Of a DNA stretch of 64,000 nt, positions 20,604-29,895 are shown in pieces; position 1 is the first letter of the stretch; each line of letters starts with the position of its first letter. The translations under genes and the position numbers were made by a program. Source of the stretch: Oegoconia quadripuncta. Taxonomy: Eukaryota > Arthropoda > Insecta > Lepidoptera > Autostichidae. Location of the stretch: contig OX438745.1 in assembly GCA_949316235.1 (NCBI GenBank), positions 253,001 through 317,000 on the forward strand, written 5' to 3'. The notes beneath the pieces were generated by a model. The model was not told the origin of the DNA and did no database searches. It saw nothing but the letters and a program-made list of their open reading frames with translations.

Positions 20604-21025
20604 ATAACTTTACCTTATTTCGGTGTTTAACCGTAGCGTAATGGTTTACTGCAACATAAACGCATATCGCTTAGCCAGCGCCGATACCAATCTAAATATA
20701 TATAACTCAAAGGTGACTGACATAGTGATCTATCAACGCCCAGCCCAAACCACTGGACGGATCGGGCTGAAATTTGGCATGCAAGTAGATGTTATGACGT
20801 AGGCTAAGAAAGGATTTTGATAAATTCTACCCCCAAGGGGATGAAAGTTTGTTGTTTGTATTTTGATAAAATCTTCCACGCGGACGAAGTCGCGGGAGGA
20901 AAGCTAGTATTGTATATAGGCTTGCTCACCATTAAAGGGCCTTGTTCGTGCAACATCATAATAGACAACTAGTCTTATTTACGGAACCCTCCATCCATCC
21001 ACCTAACAACCATCTTTTAATATCA
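20604..21025 (+). repeat. Repeat Y, split by Helitron H1
   Basis: Left part 20604-20690 (GGTGTTTAACCGTAGCGTAA) and right part 20908-21025 (CTTGCTCACCATTAAAGGGC) join to the uninterrupted Y copy at 41935-42135. Two more copies lie on the minus strand (23549, 44940). Class unknown. Confidence 0.75.
20691..20907 (+). mobile_element. Non-autonomous Helitron H1 (217 bp)
   Basis: Starts TCTAAATATATATAACTC and ends GGAAAGCTAG, that is 5'-TC...CTAG-3'. The 3' end has a CGCG/CGCG hairpin (ACGCGGACGAAGTCGCGG) about 15 bases upstream. It lies between host A (20690) and T (20908) with no target duplication. The empty site is seen in the intact Y repeat at 41935-42135. TC start, CTRR end and A/T insertion are the defining features of Helitrons. 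No Rep-helicase is encoded. Confidence 0.85.
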
Positions 21026-21039
21026 CAGGTGTAAATCAT

Positions 21040-21110
21040 TGTTGCTTGGCCGCAGACTTAGATAAGATGGCGGTAGCTACCCTACCACAAACCAAGCCGA
21101 GTAGGTACTG
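21040..21110 (-). mobile_element. SINE S1, internal fragment
   Basis: GGCCGCAGACTTAGATAAGATGG and CTACCACAAACCAAGCCGAG match the S1 body on the minus strand. The head is not preserved. Confidence 0.55.
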
Positions 21111-21146
21111 AACGTATGACCCTGTGTCGGCTTTTTAAACCATATG

Positions 21147-21241
21147 ACGACCTGTTTGGTGTAGTGATTAGAAAGTCGGACTCCTATACCAAAAGGTCGC
21201 GAGTTCGAATCCCGCTAGTGTATTTTTTATGATGAATACAG
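21147..21241 (+). mobile_element. SINE SA, 5' half of a split copy
   Basis: ACGACCTGTTTGGTGTAGTG, then CGCGAGTTCGAATCCCGC and GATGAATACAGAC. The SA 3' half resumes at 21680. The block between belongs to SINE SB plus a Helitron. Confidence 0.7.
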
Positions 21242-21328
21242 ACGGGTTCGAATCCCGCGAGGGGTAAATATTTGTATGATGAATACGAACATTTATTCCC
21301 GAGTCTTGGATGTTTATATAAATACCTA
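21242..21328 (+). mobile_element. SINE SB, first part of a split copy
   Basis: Begins in the B box (GGGTTCGAATCCCGCGAGG) and runs through GAACATTTATTCCCGAG. It is interrupted by H1 and continues at 21564. Starting exactly at the shared B box suggests recombination between SA and SB. Confidence 0.7.
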
Positions 21329-21563
21329 CTAGCTTTCCTCCCGCGACTTCGTCCGCGTGGAAGATTTTATCAAAATACAAACAACAAACTTTCATCCCCT
21401 ATTTTATCCCCTTGGAGGTAGAATTTATCAAAATCCTTTCTTAGCGGATGCCTACGTCATAACATCTACCTGCATGCCAAATTTCAGCCCGATCCGTCCA
21501 GTGGTTTGGGCTGGGCGTTGATAGATCACTATGTCAGTCACCTTTGAGTTATATATATTTAGA
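21329..21563 (-). mobile_element. Non-autonomous Helitron H1, second copy (235 bp)
   Basis: Reverse complement of the 20691 element with a few indels. On the minus strand it starts TCTAAATATATATAACTC and ends GGAAAGCTAG. Flanks are A (21328) and T (21564) on the plus strand. The empty site is visible in SB copies (compare 26600-26625). Confidence 0.85.
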
Positions 21564-21660
21564 TTTATGTATGTTTATCCGTTATCTAGTATCCATAGCA
21601 CAAGCTTTGCTTAGTTTGGGACTAGATGATTGGTGTAAGTGTCCGAAATATTTATATAAA
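21564..21660 (+). mobile_element. SINE SB, second part
   Basis: TTTATGTATGTTTATCCGTT and GACTAGATGATTGGTGTAAG complete the SB body to its AATATTTATATAAA end. Confidence 0.75.
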
Positions 21661-21679
21661 AAAAAAATATTTATATAAA

Positions 21680-21805
21680 AATGTGTTCCCGAGTTATGAA
21701 TGTTTTTCATTTATATGGTATTTATTTACAAAAAATAAATATGTGTCAACCATCTGGTATCCACAATGGAACTAGCTGACCCTGTGTGAATGTGCAATTT
21801 AATTA
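21680..21805 (+). mobile_element. SINE SA, 3' half of the split copy
   Basis: ATGTGTTCCCGAGTTATGAA, TCAACCATCTGGTATCC and GGAACTAGCTGACCCTGTGTG. This finishes the SA unit begun at 21147. Confidence 0.65.
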
Positions 21806-22520
21806 TTATTTATATATTGTGATACACGATGGTGGTTAAATGCTAGTAATGTTTAAAATCATGTCATAAATGTACCAGGACACCATAAATTCAAAGGCAG
21901 CTGTTAAACGCGAACAAAAACGTTTCATATTAATGACCCGACGAGCGGCGCCTCCTAAATTATTGCTATGCGTTTCTTGTGTGAGGTTTTTGTTAACGTT
22001 AAGTGGACTCGCTCTTACGTATAAGGAGCCACATGGGAGTGACAGAGATAAGTAAACTTTATTGCTGTGGCCTATTATTGTGACGTAAGATATACGTACA
22101 ATGTTTTTGTTAGTGTCATACTTATATGTAACTAGCTTCCGCCCGTGGCTCTGCTGAAGACATTCTGATACGACGTCATAGAAGAAAAACAGACTGTCGC
22201 ACTTGTAGTACCTAGCTACATGTAACGTATATCATATACGAAGATGAAGGTGCGGCCGAAGATTGAAGCTCTGCTATCTTTCTAACAGCTGGAAGATAAG
22301 AATGCTGTCAACAAGCTTGGCAGCAAGCTTAGATGAAATGGTGATAGCTGGCCAGGGAAAACCACACAATTTCACATGAATTTATTCTTTTAATTAATAA
22401 TTTATTGAGCGAGATGCATAGGGCTTCGTTGGGTTGGGTGATGTGTTTGGAGTTGCTGTCGTCCCTTTCCATTTCATGCGCCAGGAGAGGGATAACAGAG
22501 CCTTGATGTGGCGTTCGACA
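21806..22520. other. Unclassified; Helitron end and decayed S1 fragment
   Basis: ACTAGCTTCCGCCCGTGGCT at 22133 is an inverted H2 3' end. 22300-22365 (GCTTAGATGAAATGGTGATA) resembles a decayed S1. A minus-strand frame of 75 codons at 22394-22621 ends near an AATAAA and may be a transposon 3' end, without a domain I recognise. Confidence 0.35.
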
Positions 22521-22521
22521 G

Positions 22522-22586
22522 GGTGGAGCTTTCTGGGCTGGGTGGAGCTGTCTGGGCTGGGTGGAGCTGTCTGGGCTGGGTGGAGG
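22522..22586. repeat. 19-bp tandem repeat, 3.4 units
   Basis: The unit GGTGGAGCTGTCTGGGCTG occurs at 22522, 22541 and 22560, with a partial fourth. The first unit differs by one base. GC-rich in an AT-rich region. Confidence 0.9.
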
Positions 22587-22589
22587 AAT

Positions 22590-23305
22590 TCGCTTGGGAT
22601 TCTTACTAAAATCCCAAGCAACAGTTTTACAACTATATTTGGATTTTAGTGCAGTAATTTCATTCCCTAGTAATGAGTCTAGAATGCACAGTTCGACCTA
22701 AGCTGTACCGTACTCTATCTGTCAATTTAATTCCTAATTGTAAAGGATTTATATTCCTAGTGCGTAGTCTGAAAATCGTACGACTGGTCTCCGTGTGAAC
22801 TTCCTGTCTAGAATGTAGAATGTTATTTGGTATCTGACTATCTGACTACATATAAAAAATAACTAAAAAAGACTAAACATCAAAATTCACTTGAATGTTC
22901 AAAAGCAGACGCCATTTTGTATATTACGCGTGCCATGTTGAATTTTCTATCCTTAAATATGGGGATCGAGACGAGTCTAACCAAATGTTGTACCTACTGC
23001 AAAATTGAGTCATGCCGTTGAACTCATATAAAGGTAACACAGAAATCAGTAAACCCGAAAAACATTACTCTCCTTGAAACAATCGGGTGAAAAAGAAACA
23101 AAGTGTTATTTCAAGTAACAGTAATCAGGAACATTATTACATCCGACCAACAGTAATATTCTGGATATTAATGTTATTGAATGAAATAACAAATTGAAAT
23201 ACATTAAGCCGATTAAGGTCCATTACAGCTTGATATTTATTTCCTTTGTGGAGTCGAGTGCCGTTCCCTGATGAATGTAGAGGATTACACATGAGACTCA
23301 CTCAC
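22590..23305. other. Unclassified; weak similarity to repeat R
   Basis: 22905-22985 (GACGCCATTTTGTATATTAC, CCATGTTGAATTTTC) resembles the R-type sequence at 53515. The rest shows nothing. Confidence 0.3.
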
Positions 23306-23310
23306 AACCC

Positions 23311-23524
23311 AACTAATATTATAAATGCCAAAGTTTGTGTGTATGTCTGTATGTATGTATGTATGTATGTTTGTTACCTGTTCACGCTTATACGGCTGGA
23401 CGGATTTGGATGAAATTTCGTGGGTAGAGAGATTAGGACCTGGATTAAAATATACGCAAATGTGTATGTTGAATCGATGTTGATAAAATCTTCCACGCGG
23501 ACGAAGTAGCGGGCGGAAAGCTAG
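23311..23524 (+). mobile_element. Helitron-like H2 with (TATG)n expansion
   Basis: AACTAATATTATAAATGCC start, a (GTAT)n microsatellite at 23338-23372, GGACGGATTTGGATGAAATT, then the H1-like end ACGCGGACGAAGTAGCGGGC and CTAG. It has an H2 head with an H1-type tail, so the two families share a terminus. Confidence 0.7.
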
Positions 23525-23548
23525 TGGAAATATAAAAAACGCCCTGTG

Positions 23549-23770
23549 GTATTAAATATGGTGGTTGGTTGAGGACGGGGGGGTTCCATAAATAAGATTA
23601 GTTACAGACAACTATTTATGGATGTGTGATGTTGCACGGACCCTTTAATAATGAACAAGCCTATATAATACATCGGTATTGGCGCTGACTAAGCGATATG
23701 CGTTTATGTTGCAGTAAACCATTACGCTACGGTTAAACACCGAAATAAGGCAAGGTTATCAATATACTAC
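23549..23770 (-). repeat. Repeat Y, uninterrupted inverted copy
   Basis: AATGAACAAGCCTATATAAT through TATCGGCGCTGA-like text to GGTTAAACACCGAAATAAGG is the reverse complement of 41935-42135. Confidence 0.7.
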
Positions 23771-24097
23771 AAAAGATTATGATGTCATCCAAATACACCG
23801 AATAACTGTGTTAAAAGCTAAATATCGACGAAACTGGTGAAATGATTGTCGTCCAAATACCTAATAACCTGTCCCATCATTTATTTTTTATAACATAAAA
23901 AAACGCACTCAATTCGGACCAAGCGTTATTGAGATATCCGGATAAAGACTGGACACATACAAACCTTCTAAACACAAGGACACGTAATTTTTCGCATATT
24001 TAAAAAAGTCAAAGTTTTGTAATCAGAGTATGATTACAAAACTTTATGAGATGAATAAGAAAGAAAGAAAAGACAAACAATCAGATAAAAGTTTTGT
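23771..24097. other. Nothing recognised
   Basis: AT-rich, no signal. Confidence 0.3.
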
Positions 24098-24490
24098 TAT
24101 GATTAACTGGATGCGCGTTTAACCACAATCTCACCTGATGGGAAGTGACGATGTGGCCGAAGATGAAGCACGCGATATCAGTAGATTCACCCTGCTCTTG
24201 AAGGAAGGTTGTAGGATTTAGAAAAGACTGACGCCGGAAGGGAGTTCCATGCCTTGGCTGTTCGCATTATTAATGAAGATTCGAACCACTTAGTAACGAA
24301 TGTTCGGTATGTTAACTACATACGGGTGGAATCCCTCCCCACGCCTAGTAGTCCGAAGGTGAAATGGCGAGGGTGGAATAAGATTATGTAATTCCAACGC
24401 ACACTCACCGAAGTGTATCCTGTAAAAGACTGAGAGACAGGCGACCTTGCGACGGTGTTCGAGGCTCTGCAATTAAACAGTGATCGAATG
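24098..24490 (-). pseudogene. LINE LC, C-terminal coding region and 3' UTR, frameshifted
   Basis: The minus strand reads SLEHRRKVACLSVFYRIHFG, then ECALELHNLIPPSPFH (24290-24472). After a stop and frame change it continues with MRTAKAWNSLPASVFSKSYN to TGA at 24187. 'LEHRRxVAxLxVFYRIHFGEC..LIPPSxFHxRxxR' and 'AWNSLPASVF' are the C-terminal hallmarks of a LINE common in Lepidoptera. The 3' UTR carries CACTTCCCATCAGGTGAGAT, also seen at 3551 and 11755. Confidence 0.8.
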
Positions 24491-24524
24491 GTGTCCAATG
24501 AGTATCGTCGAGACACATATATAC

Positions 24525-24660
24525 AAAAAGTAAACATTGTGTTTGTCATCTAATTGTCGGTGTCGCATGGTGGAGTCAAAAAGGTCTCCAACTCAGCATG
24601 GGTTATAGCCATTCGTTACAACGCTGATTTTCAGTGGAGCCTCCAAATGACTTATGATAC
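24525..24660 (+). repeat. Interspersed repeat Z, second copy
   Basis: Shares AAGTAAACATTGTGTTTG, ATCTAATTGTCGGTGTCGCA and AAAAAGGTCTCCAACTCAGC with 16655-16775. This copy is longer at GTGGAGTC. Confidence 0.55.
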
Positions 24661-24771
24661 TATAGTCATAATTAGATACATTTTTTAAAGTGATATAAAA
24701 GCTTGCCCGGAGTCCCTGGCTCAAAACATACCCAAAAGGCTGACCTTATTGCCGCTATTATGGCCTAATTC

Positions 24772-24824
24772 CATCAGGTGACCCGCATGCTCGTTTGCCG
24801 CCCTCTCATATAAAAAAAAAAAGA
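24772..24824 (+). mobile_element. LINE LH, 3' terminus
   Basis: TCCATCAGGTGACCCGCATG, then TTTGCCGCCCTCTCATATAA and poly(A). Only the last 50 bases are present. Confidence 0.65.
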
Positions 24825-25014
24825 CAGACAGATTCTTTGTCGGAAGCATTGATCAGCCCTCGGATCGTGCGATACACTAACCAGGCGTTTAGATAATTAC
24901 AGAGAGTGTATCAGGAACCAGTTGCGCTATTTCAACTAGAGATACCATTTTTTATCCAACTGCCCCAGTTACAGTGTATGTATATATGTGTGTATGAATG
25001 AATGAATGATTAAT

Positions 25015-25085
25015 GAAAGTGTGTGCGTGTGCATGTGTGCGTGTATGCGTGTATGCGTGCGGGCGTGGGTGTGTGTGTGTGCTGT
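25015..25085. repeat. GT/GC-rich simple repeat
   Basis: Degenerate TGTGCGTG and TATGCGTG units ending in (GT)n. Confidence 0.8.
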
Positions 25086-25097
25086 GTTACCGACTTA

Positions 25098-25247
25098 TTC
25101 ATAAAAATTTACAAACACTTTATAAGCCGGTTTTAGTTAAAGTATGTTTTGTCCCTTTCTTTAATTACAACATTTCCTTATGAACGATAGAGATAAAACA
25201 CACTATAACTAAAACAGGCTTATAAAGCGTTTGAATTTTTTTATGAA
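25098..25247. mobile_element. Fold-back MITE (150 bp)
   Basis: About 55 bases at each end are inverted copies: TTCATAAAAATTTACAAACA at 25098 and its near reverse complement ending at 25247, continuing through CTTTATAAGCCGGTTTTAGT. The loop is about 40 bases. No coding capacity. Related in layout to 15449-15592. Confidence 0.75.
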
Positions 25248-26325
25248 TGCGATGGTTAAATAGTTATTTAATAGCCATGGTAAGCTCTAAACGATTTGCA
25301 TTTGGTTTGCTTTGGTGATGTAATCGGTCAGACAAAATTGCGCAATAACATTTTTTACTTCAGCTAAACCAAACCTAAACCAAAACGATCGAACGGTAAA
25401 CCGTTGTATAATAGTGCGATTGGTCCCTAGGTCCCCACGGGCCAAGCGTGTCTTCGCTAATTGGCGCAAGTGATCGCCAGGATTGATGATCCCGGTTTTA
25501 TAAATCATCAATGAATTAATATAATACACGCACAATTCGAACTCTGATATCAAAATAGATAAACCATAATCAGACTACATTTTATCTTATGTTTTTATCA
25601 ACGAGTACAGTTCGTTATCGCATGTTTACATTGTGATTGACGCGATGCATTACATTGATTACAGACCATGTTATATTGGTCAACCATTGGGTAAATGAAT
25701 AATGACTCGTGTCTTTTTGTGAAAGCCAATTTTAAATATTTTAATAAGCGTAGTGAGACCAGTGATAGACATACAAGAGCACAATACTGTAACCTATTGT
25801 ATAAACCTCCTTGCCGCAAATACGTTTATGAAAGTAATAAAATAAAAAAAATAATAAAAAGCTTTAATAATATACGTCATTTTTTGAATAAAACAATGTC
25901 ATTCAGTAACATAATACGTGATGAGTGTGACCCGTAACATCCGTCGTCGCGTCCGCATCCACATCCGCGTCAGCATCCGTGTGCCACCAGTTCCGCTGCT
26001 CCGCGCTCAACGCGTCATGTCTCTCGACATTTGCATCGCTTGACGTTGGGCTATCCAGTTTTGAACTTTAAGATGTATGTCATAAAGCTTGTAATTATTA
26101 CAATTTACGAGCGTCATTTTGGAAAGTGTAAAAAGAACTTCCATCTTCAACTGGCGTGATTATTAAAAGTATATTTTTAGGAAATATTATTCCACGACAT
26201 AGTTTTATTGGTATACTTGCCAAGTTTTAACTCACTGGTCTGAATTACGTGCGCGGTTAAACATTGTTATAAATTTTACAATAGTTTAAACGTAATTAAA
26301 GTTGTATCAGTGAAACTAGTCAAAG
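25248..26325. other. Unclassified; CATCCG-rich patch
   Basis: 25935-25985 is a CG-rich run of CATCCG/GTCCGC-like units, followed by GTTCCGCTGCTCCGCGCTCA. No coding region is supported; frames here lack motifs. Confidence 0.35.
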
Positions 26326-26330
26326 TCAAA

Positions 26331-26470
26331 ATATTTTATTTCACGGGATAAAATTATCACTTGAAAACGTCACAAATTACGCTTAATATTAAATATAAAT
26401 TTACTGCTCATTCACAAAGCTGACCCCCCAGAGAAGATCGAGCAAGAAACTCTGCTCTAAAGTTATCTCT
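26331..26470 (-). mobile_element. LINE LK2, 3'-UTR fragment
   Basis: ATCACTTGAAAACGTCACAA, CTGCTCATTCACAAAGCTGA and GATCGAGCAAGAAACTC. The same order recurs at 59340-59460. LK2 is a relative of LK. Confidence 0.65.
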
Positions 26471-26477
26471 GATATTT

Positions 26478-26715
26478 GACGACCGGTTGGTGTAGTGGAT
26501 AGTGACCCTGTCAGCGAAACCAACGGTTGCGGGTTCGAATCCCGCGAGGGGTAAATGTTTGTGTGATTAATACGAACATTTTTTATTCCCGAGTCATGGA
26601 TGTTTATATAAATATTTATGTATGTTTATCCGTTATCTAGTATCCATAGCACAAGCTTTGCTTAGGTTGGGACTAGATGATTGGTGTAAGTGTCCCAAAT
26701 ATTTATTTATTTATT
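26478..26715 (+). mobile_element. tRNA-derived SINE, family SB, near full length
   Basis: GACGACCGGTTGGTGTAGTG head, GTTGCGGGTTCGAATCCCGC B box, TTATCTAGTATCCATAGC and GACTAGATGATTGGTGTAAG body, (TTTA)n tail. Reference copy for SB in this window. Confidence 0.85.
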
Positions 26716-26744
26716 TATATACCAATCTATAGAATTACAAGCTA

Positions 26745-26865
26745 ACGATAAATAAATCGGTCAAGCCGTTTAGGCTATAAGATGAGCCAAAAGAACCGAC
26801 ATACATATATAACATACACTTGAAAAACATTATCCTCCTTTCTTGGGCAGACGAGTAATAACAAG
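26745..26865 (+). repeat. Interspersed repeat R
   Basis: CGGTCAAGCCGTTTAGGCTA and CCTTTCTTGGGCAGACGAGT recur at 61800-61915 and in part at 53755. Class unknown. Confidence 0.5.
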
Positions 26866-26973
26866 ATATCGAAGGAAAATTAATAATACTTCGTTTAGTT
26901 TAAGCACGGAAAAAGTTCTTGGGGCTTGGCAGTGATCTGGAATTCAACTGTTTGTAGGTCACAATGACAGCTA

Positions 26974-27244
26974 ACCGCCTTCGTAAACAACATTGGGTTT
27001 ACGATTCGAGGTCGCGAGTTCGATCACCAGCGGGGTACATGTTTAAGTACTCGGTTTGGTTGGTGGTAGGGCATTTTAAATGTCCGCCTGGCTAGCTACC
27101 ACCATCTTATCTAAATCTGCCGGCAAGCAGCAATGTTAATAGCATTGTTGTGTTCCGGTTGTCAGAGATAAGATAGCCAATCCCCCAAATGTGTTGGGGT
27201 TTCCGGGTCAGTACGCTTCCACTTTCGACCTCATCTTCACTTAA
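26974..27244 (+). mobile_element. SINE S1, 5' and middle part (3' end inverted 250 bp away)
   Basis: S1 from a shortened head through CTTCACTTAAC, where it stops. The missing final 50 bases are present in inverted orientation at 27493-27545. See the findings. Confidence 0.8.
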
Positions 27245-27492
27245 CTCTTGTACTATGGATACTAGATAAGATACAATTTTGTGGTGTCATTGGTCAAATA
27301 ATGGAGCAGGAAGGTGAGCGTATGTACACACCAATGCCATATAGTTACAGTCTCATAATGGAGCATGAAAGGATTGTTTCTAAAAAGCATACAATACAAA
27401 TACACCACAGAAACAGAAAAGAAAATACATTTTACAGAAAGTTGGTAGTACTCGTAAAAGCAGAACATTTGGTAATCATAATTAAAAACGAT

Positions 27493-27545
27493 CTTTTTTT
27501 TATTCACAACGGGTTAGCACTTGACCTCAATCACACCTGATGTTA
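27493..27545 (-). mobile_element. SINE S1, inverted 3' end
   Basis: TTTTTTTTATTCACAACGGG to CACACCTGATGTTA is exactly the S1 part missing from 26974-27244, on the opposite strand. Confidence 0.8.
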
Positions 27546-28174
27546 TCTTTGACAATCTCTTCTATGCAACGTTGAATCATTGTTAATATAGAACCTATTT
27601 ATTATAATCTTTTAGTTGAAATTACAAACAAGATTTATGTCAATTGAAAGCAAAACTGTACATTGGCACATGTAAATAAAAATCACTGTAAACACGCCGC
27701 CAGCGTCAATCCTCTGAATTCTAAAAAAAGCACTCCATAATAAAACCAGAATCCCTCATGCATTCGCCCCGGATACAGCCTAACTAACCGAACAAAATCA
27801 AATTCCCACTGCCGGTAGTGACGTCACGACCACAGAGCATAAACAAAGAGGAGCCGGTGTATGCGACTGTGTCCAGTGATTTCAAATGAGCTCGCAACGT
27901 CATCGTTTTGGACGTGGCTTTCGCCATTTAACTGAGTCGCTTGCCGGGTGTTACTCACAACGATTGATATAAAAAAATAAATACGTTGGATATATCTGTA
28001 ACAAAGAATTTTATGAATTTAATCTCATCCCGCGCGACTACGACATCTCGCCCCGTGTGTTTATGGAGAATAGAACAGAATAGTTTATTTTCAAGAATAC
28101 AGTACAAATTAAATGATCTTAGTTGTAGCAGAATAGAGTTCGACGCATTCTGCCATTGGCCAATTCTGCTATGT
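27546..28174. other. Mostly unclassified; CRE-like site and LINE tail
   Basis: TGACGTCA at 27819-27826 sits in a GC-richer, apparently non-repetitive stretch (27680-27950). 28068-28160 resembles a reversed LINE 3' end (AGAACAGAATAGTTTATTTTC). No gene is supported. Confidence 0.35.
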
Positions 28175-28177
28175 GCC

Positions 28178-28465
28178 AAAGGTTATTATAAAATTTCTGA
28201 ATATCTGAATGATAAGAATGCGTGGACATGAACCGCTCGGCAATATCCAGTATATTTTATTATTATTTTTCTTTGTCGAATCATAAATTTTACAATTAGG
28301 TATTTCAAATTGTATTTGTATTGACTTATTTAAAAAGAGCAACCCCTGAGTTTTTGCTCGTTCTTCTCTGCCTAGTGAATGAGCGATAACTGTATGTCAT
28401 GACGACTTCAAATGTTATTCTTATAACTTACGAAATAAAACATTTTTGATTTGATTTGATTTGAT
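28178..28465 (+). mobile_element. LINE LK2, last codons, 3' UTR and (TTTGA)n tail
   Basis: GYYKISEYLNDKNAWT and TGA end at 28231, the LK-type C-terminus. The UTR contains TTGCTCGTTCTTCTCTGCC, and the tail is four TTTGA-like units at 28448-28465. Confidence 0.7.
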
Positions 28466-28619
28466 TGGCCATCTCAATCTTGAGAGCGGTTTATTGATAC
28501 GGACCTTAGTCATTTCTGTTTTGGTCTCTGTATGTTGTTGTAGTTTTTTTTTGGTGCGTGGAAATAAATGGTTTAAAATATTAATACATAAGCGCCCGTA
28601 AAACAACAATGGAGAGGTA

Positions 28620-28697
28620 CTCTATAATAATTATTTCAATATCAATATATCAATGTAAGTTGTTAGAATAAATGAATTGAATTGAATTGAATTGAAT
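28620..28697 (+). mobile_element. LINE 3' tail with (AATTG)n
   Basis: AGAATAAATGAATTGAATTG, ending in five AATTG-type units. Coding part absent. Confidence 0.45.
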
Positions 28698-29501
28698 ATC
28701 AAAGTTCAGACCGCTTCTTTTATATTCTTGCTCCGTAGTCACAACCCTCACCCAATCACAGCCCAGTTTGACTACCGTCAGCCGTTGAATGGCATTCCAA
28801 TTAATATAATAACCGGGGACAATCCATCACGCGAGTGTCACGCGTGATCCGCGCGTGTTGATTCAAATTTAATTAATTTGCCAAAACCCCTCCTTGTTCA
28901 CGCTCGTCAAGCCACTACTCATTGTCATCACACGGCTCTGTGACGCACTTCAGATGAAACCGTTTTCTGACTTACAACTATAAATACTGACTCTCGCAAC
29001 ACACTAAAATGTATGGTTTCCGATTTTCGGTTAGAAGATCGATTCGATGGAAATCAATTTATCGATTCACAATTGGAAACAGATATTCGCCGGGTTAATA
29101 TATCAAGTGAATCTATTCAAATCGAGAGATATGAAATCGATCTGAGAAAAAATCGGTGTTTAGAAATCGATCTGATATACAGCCAGGTTTTCAGTTCTTT
29201 ATGTCGTAAAGAAATTAGGATTCGTTCACATGAACAGCTAAGCCAAGCAAGACTTAAGTAGCACCATGGGTCGACTTACGATTTGCTCTTTTTGTAAGGT
29301 CTCTAGTCAAGCTGCGGTATACCTTTCTTACTCCGCTTTCCCTTGCTTGTCGAAACTCGAGAATTAACTAAGGACAATGAAGAATGGCCTGTATTCGTTA
29401 AGTTGTAACAATACAATTCGTAACAGAACGTTTAATTTTTTCATCTCACGTTCGTATTCATTTTGGAAAACAGGACTTTTAATTAAAATTTCAATGTTCA
29501 A
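28698..29501. other. Unclassified; TATA-like site and ATCGAT-rich stretch
   Basis: 28740-28975 is relatively GC-rich. TATAAATA is at 28979-28986, with a plausible start region about 30 bases downstream. 29040-29190 has repeated ATCGAT/GATCGATT motifs within an 82-codon frame that resembles no protein I know. A promoter is possible but unproven. Confidence 0.25.
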
Positions 29502-29740
29502 CCGCCTCCATGGCTACGACACGGAGGTAACGGAATCGATTCCCAGCGAGATACATTGTTAGTTACTCGGATTGGTTGGTGGTAAGGCATTTTTAAATGT
29601 CCGCCTTGTCAGCTACCACTATCTTGCTCAAATTTACCGCTAAGCAGCACTGTCGATAGCATTTGTGTTCCGGTTGTGAGAGATAAGATAGCCAAGCCAG
29701 TCCTTCAATTAAGTTGGGGGTTACGGGCGAGTGCACATCC
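29502..29740 (+). mobile_element. SINE S1, 5' part, interrupted by the copia element
   Basis: A diverged S1: CCGCCTCCATGGCTAC head, CGATTCCCAGCGAGATACA B-box region, then TCCGGTTGTGAGAGATAAG. It stops at GTGCACATCC and continues after the copia element. Its many substitutions, against identical copia LTRs, show the SINE is much older. Confidence 0.8.
29736..29740. repeat. Target-site duplication of the copia element
   Basis: CATCC lies immediately before the first LTR and again at 34018-34022 immediately after the second. Confidence 0.95.
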
Positions 29741-29895
29741 TATTGGAAATATAAATCAGCAATAGAAGTCTAAAATACTATTTACGATTGACGTAGAATT
29801 TTTCACAGAGAGAGCGACAGATGACAACCGCCATCAACCCACAAAAACCTTGCGAACTAGCCAGGATTAAATGCTGGAGTTTTACAACCTCAACA
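29741..29895 (-). repeat. 3' LTR of the copia element
   Basis: A 155-bp LTR that on the element strand begins TGTTGAGGTTGTAAAAC and ends ATATTTCCAATA (TG..TA instead of the usual TG..CA). By eye I find no difference from the LTR at 33863-34017. I see no clear TATA box. Confidence 0.95.

Noticed and set aside
26478..26560. tRNA gene
   Set aside because: A and B boxes are present, but this and similar heads (35914, 37797, 18498) each continue into a SINE body and tail; no free-standing tRNA was seen.
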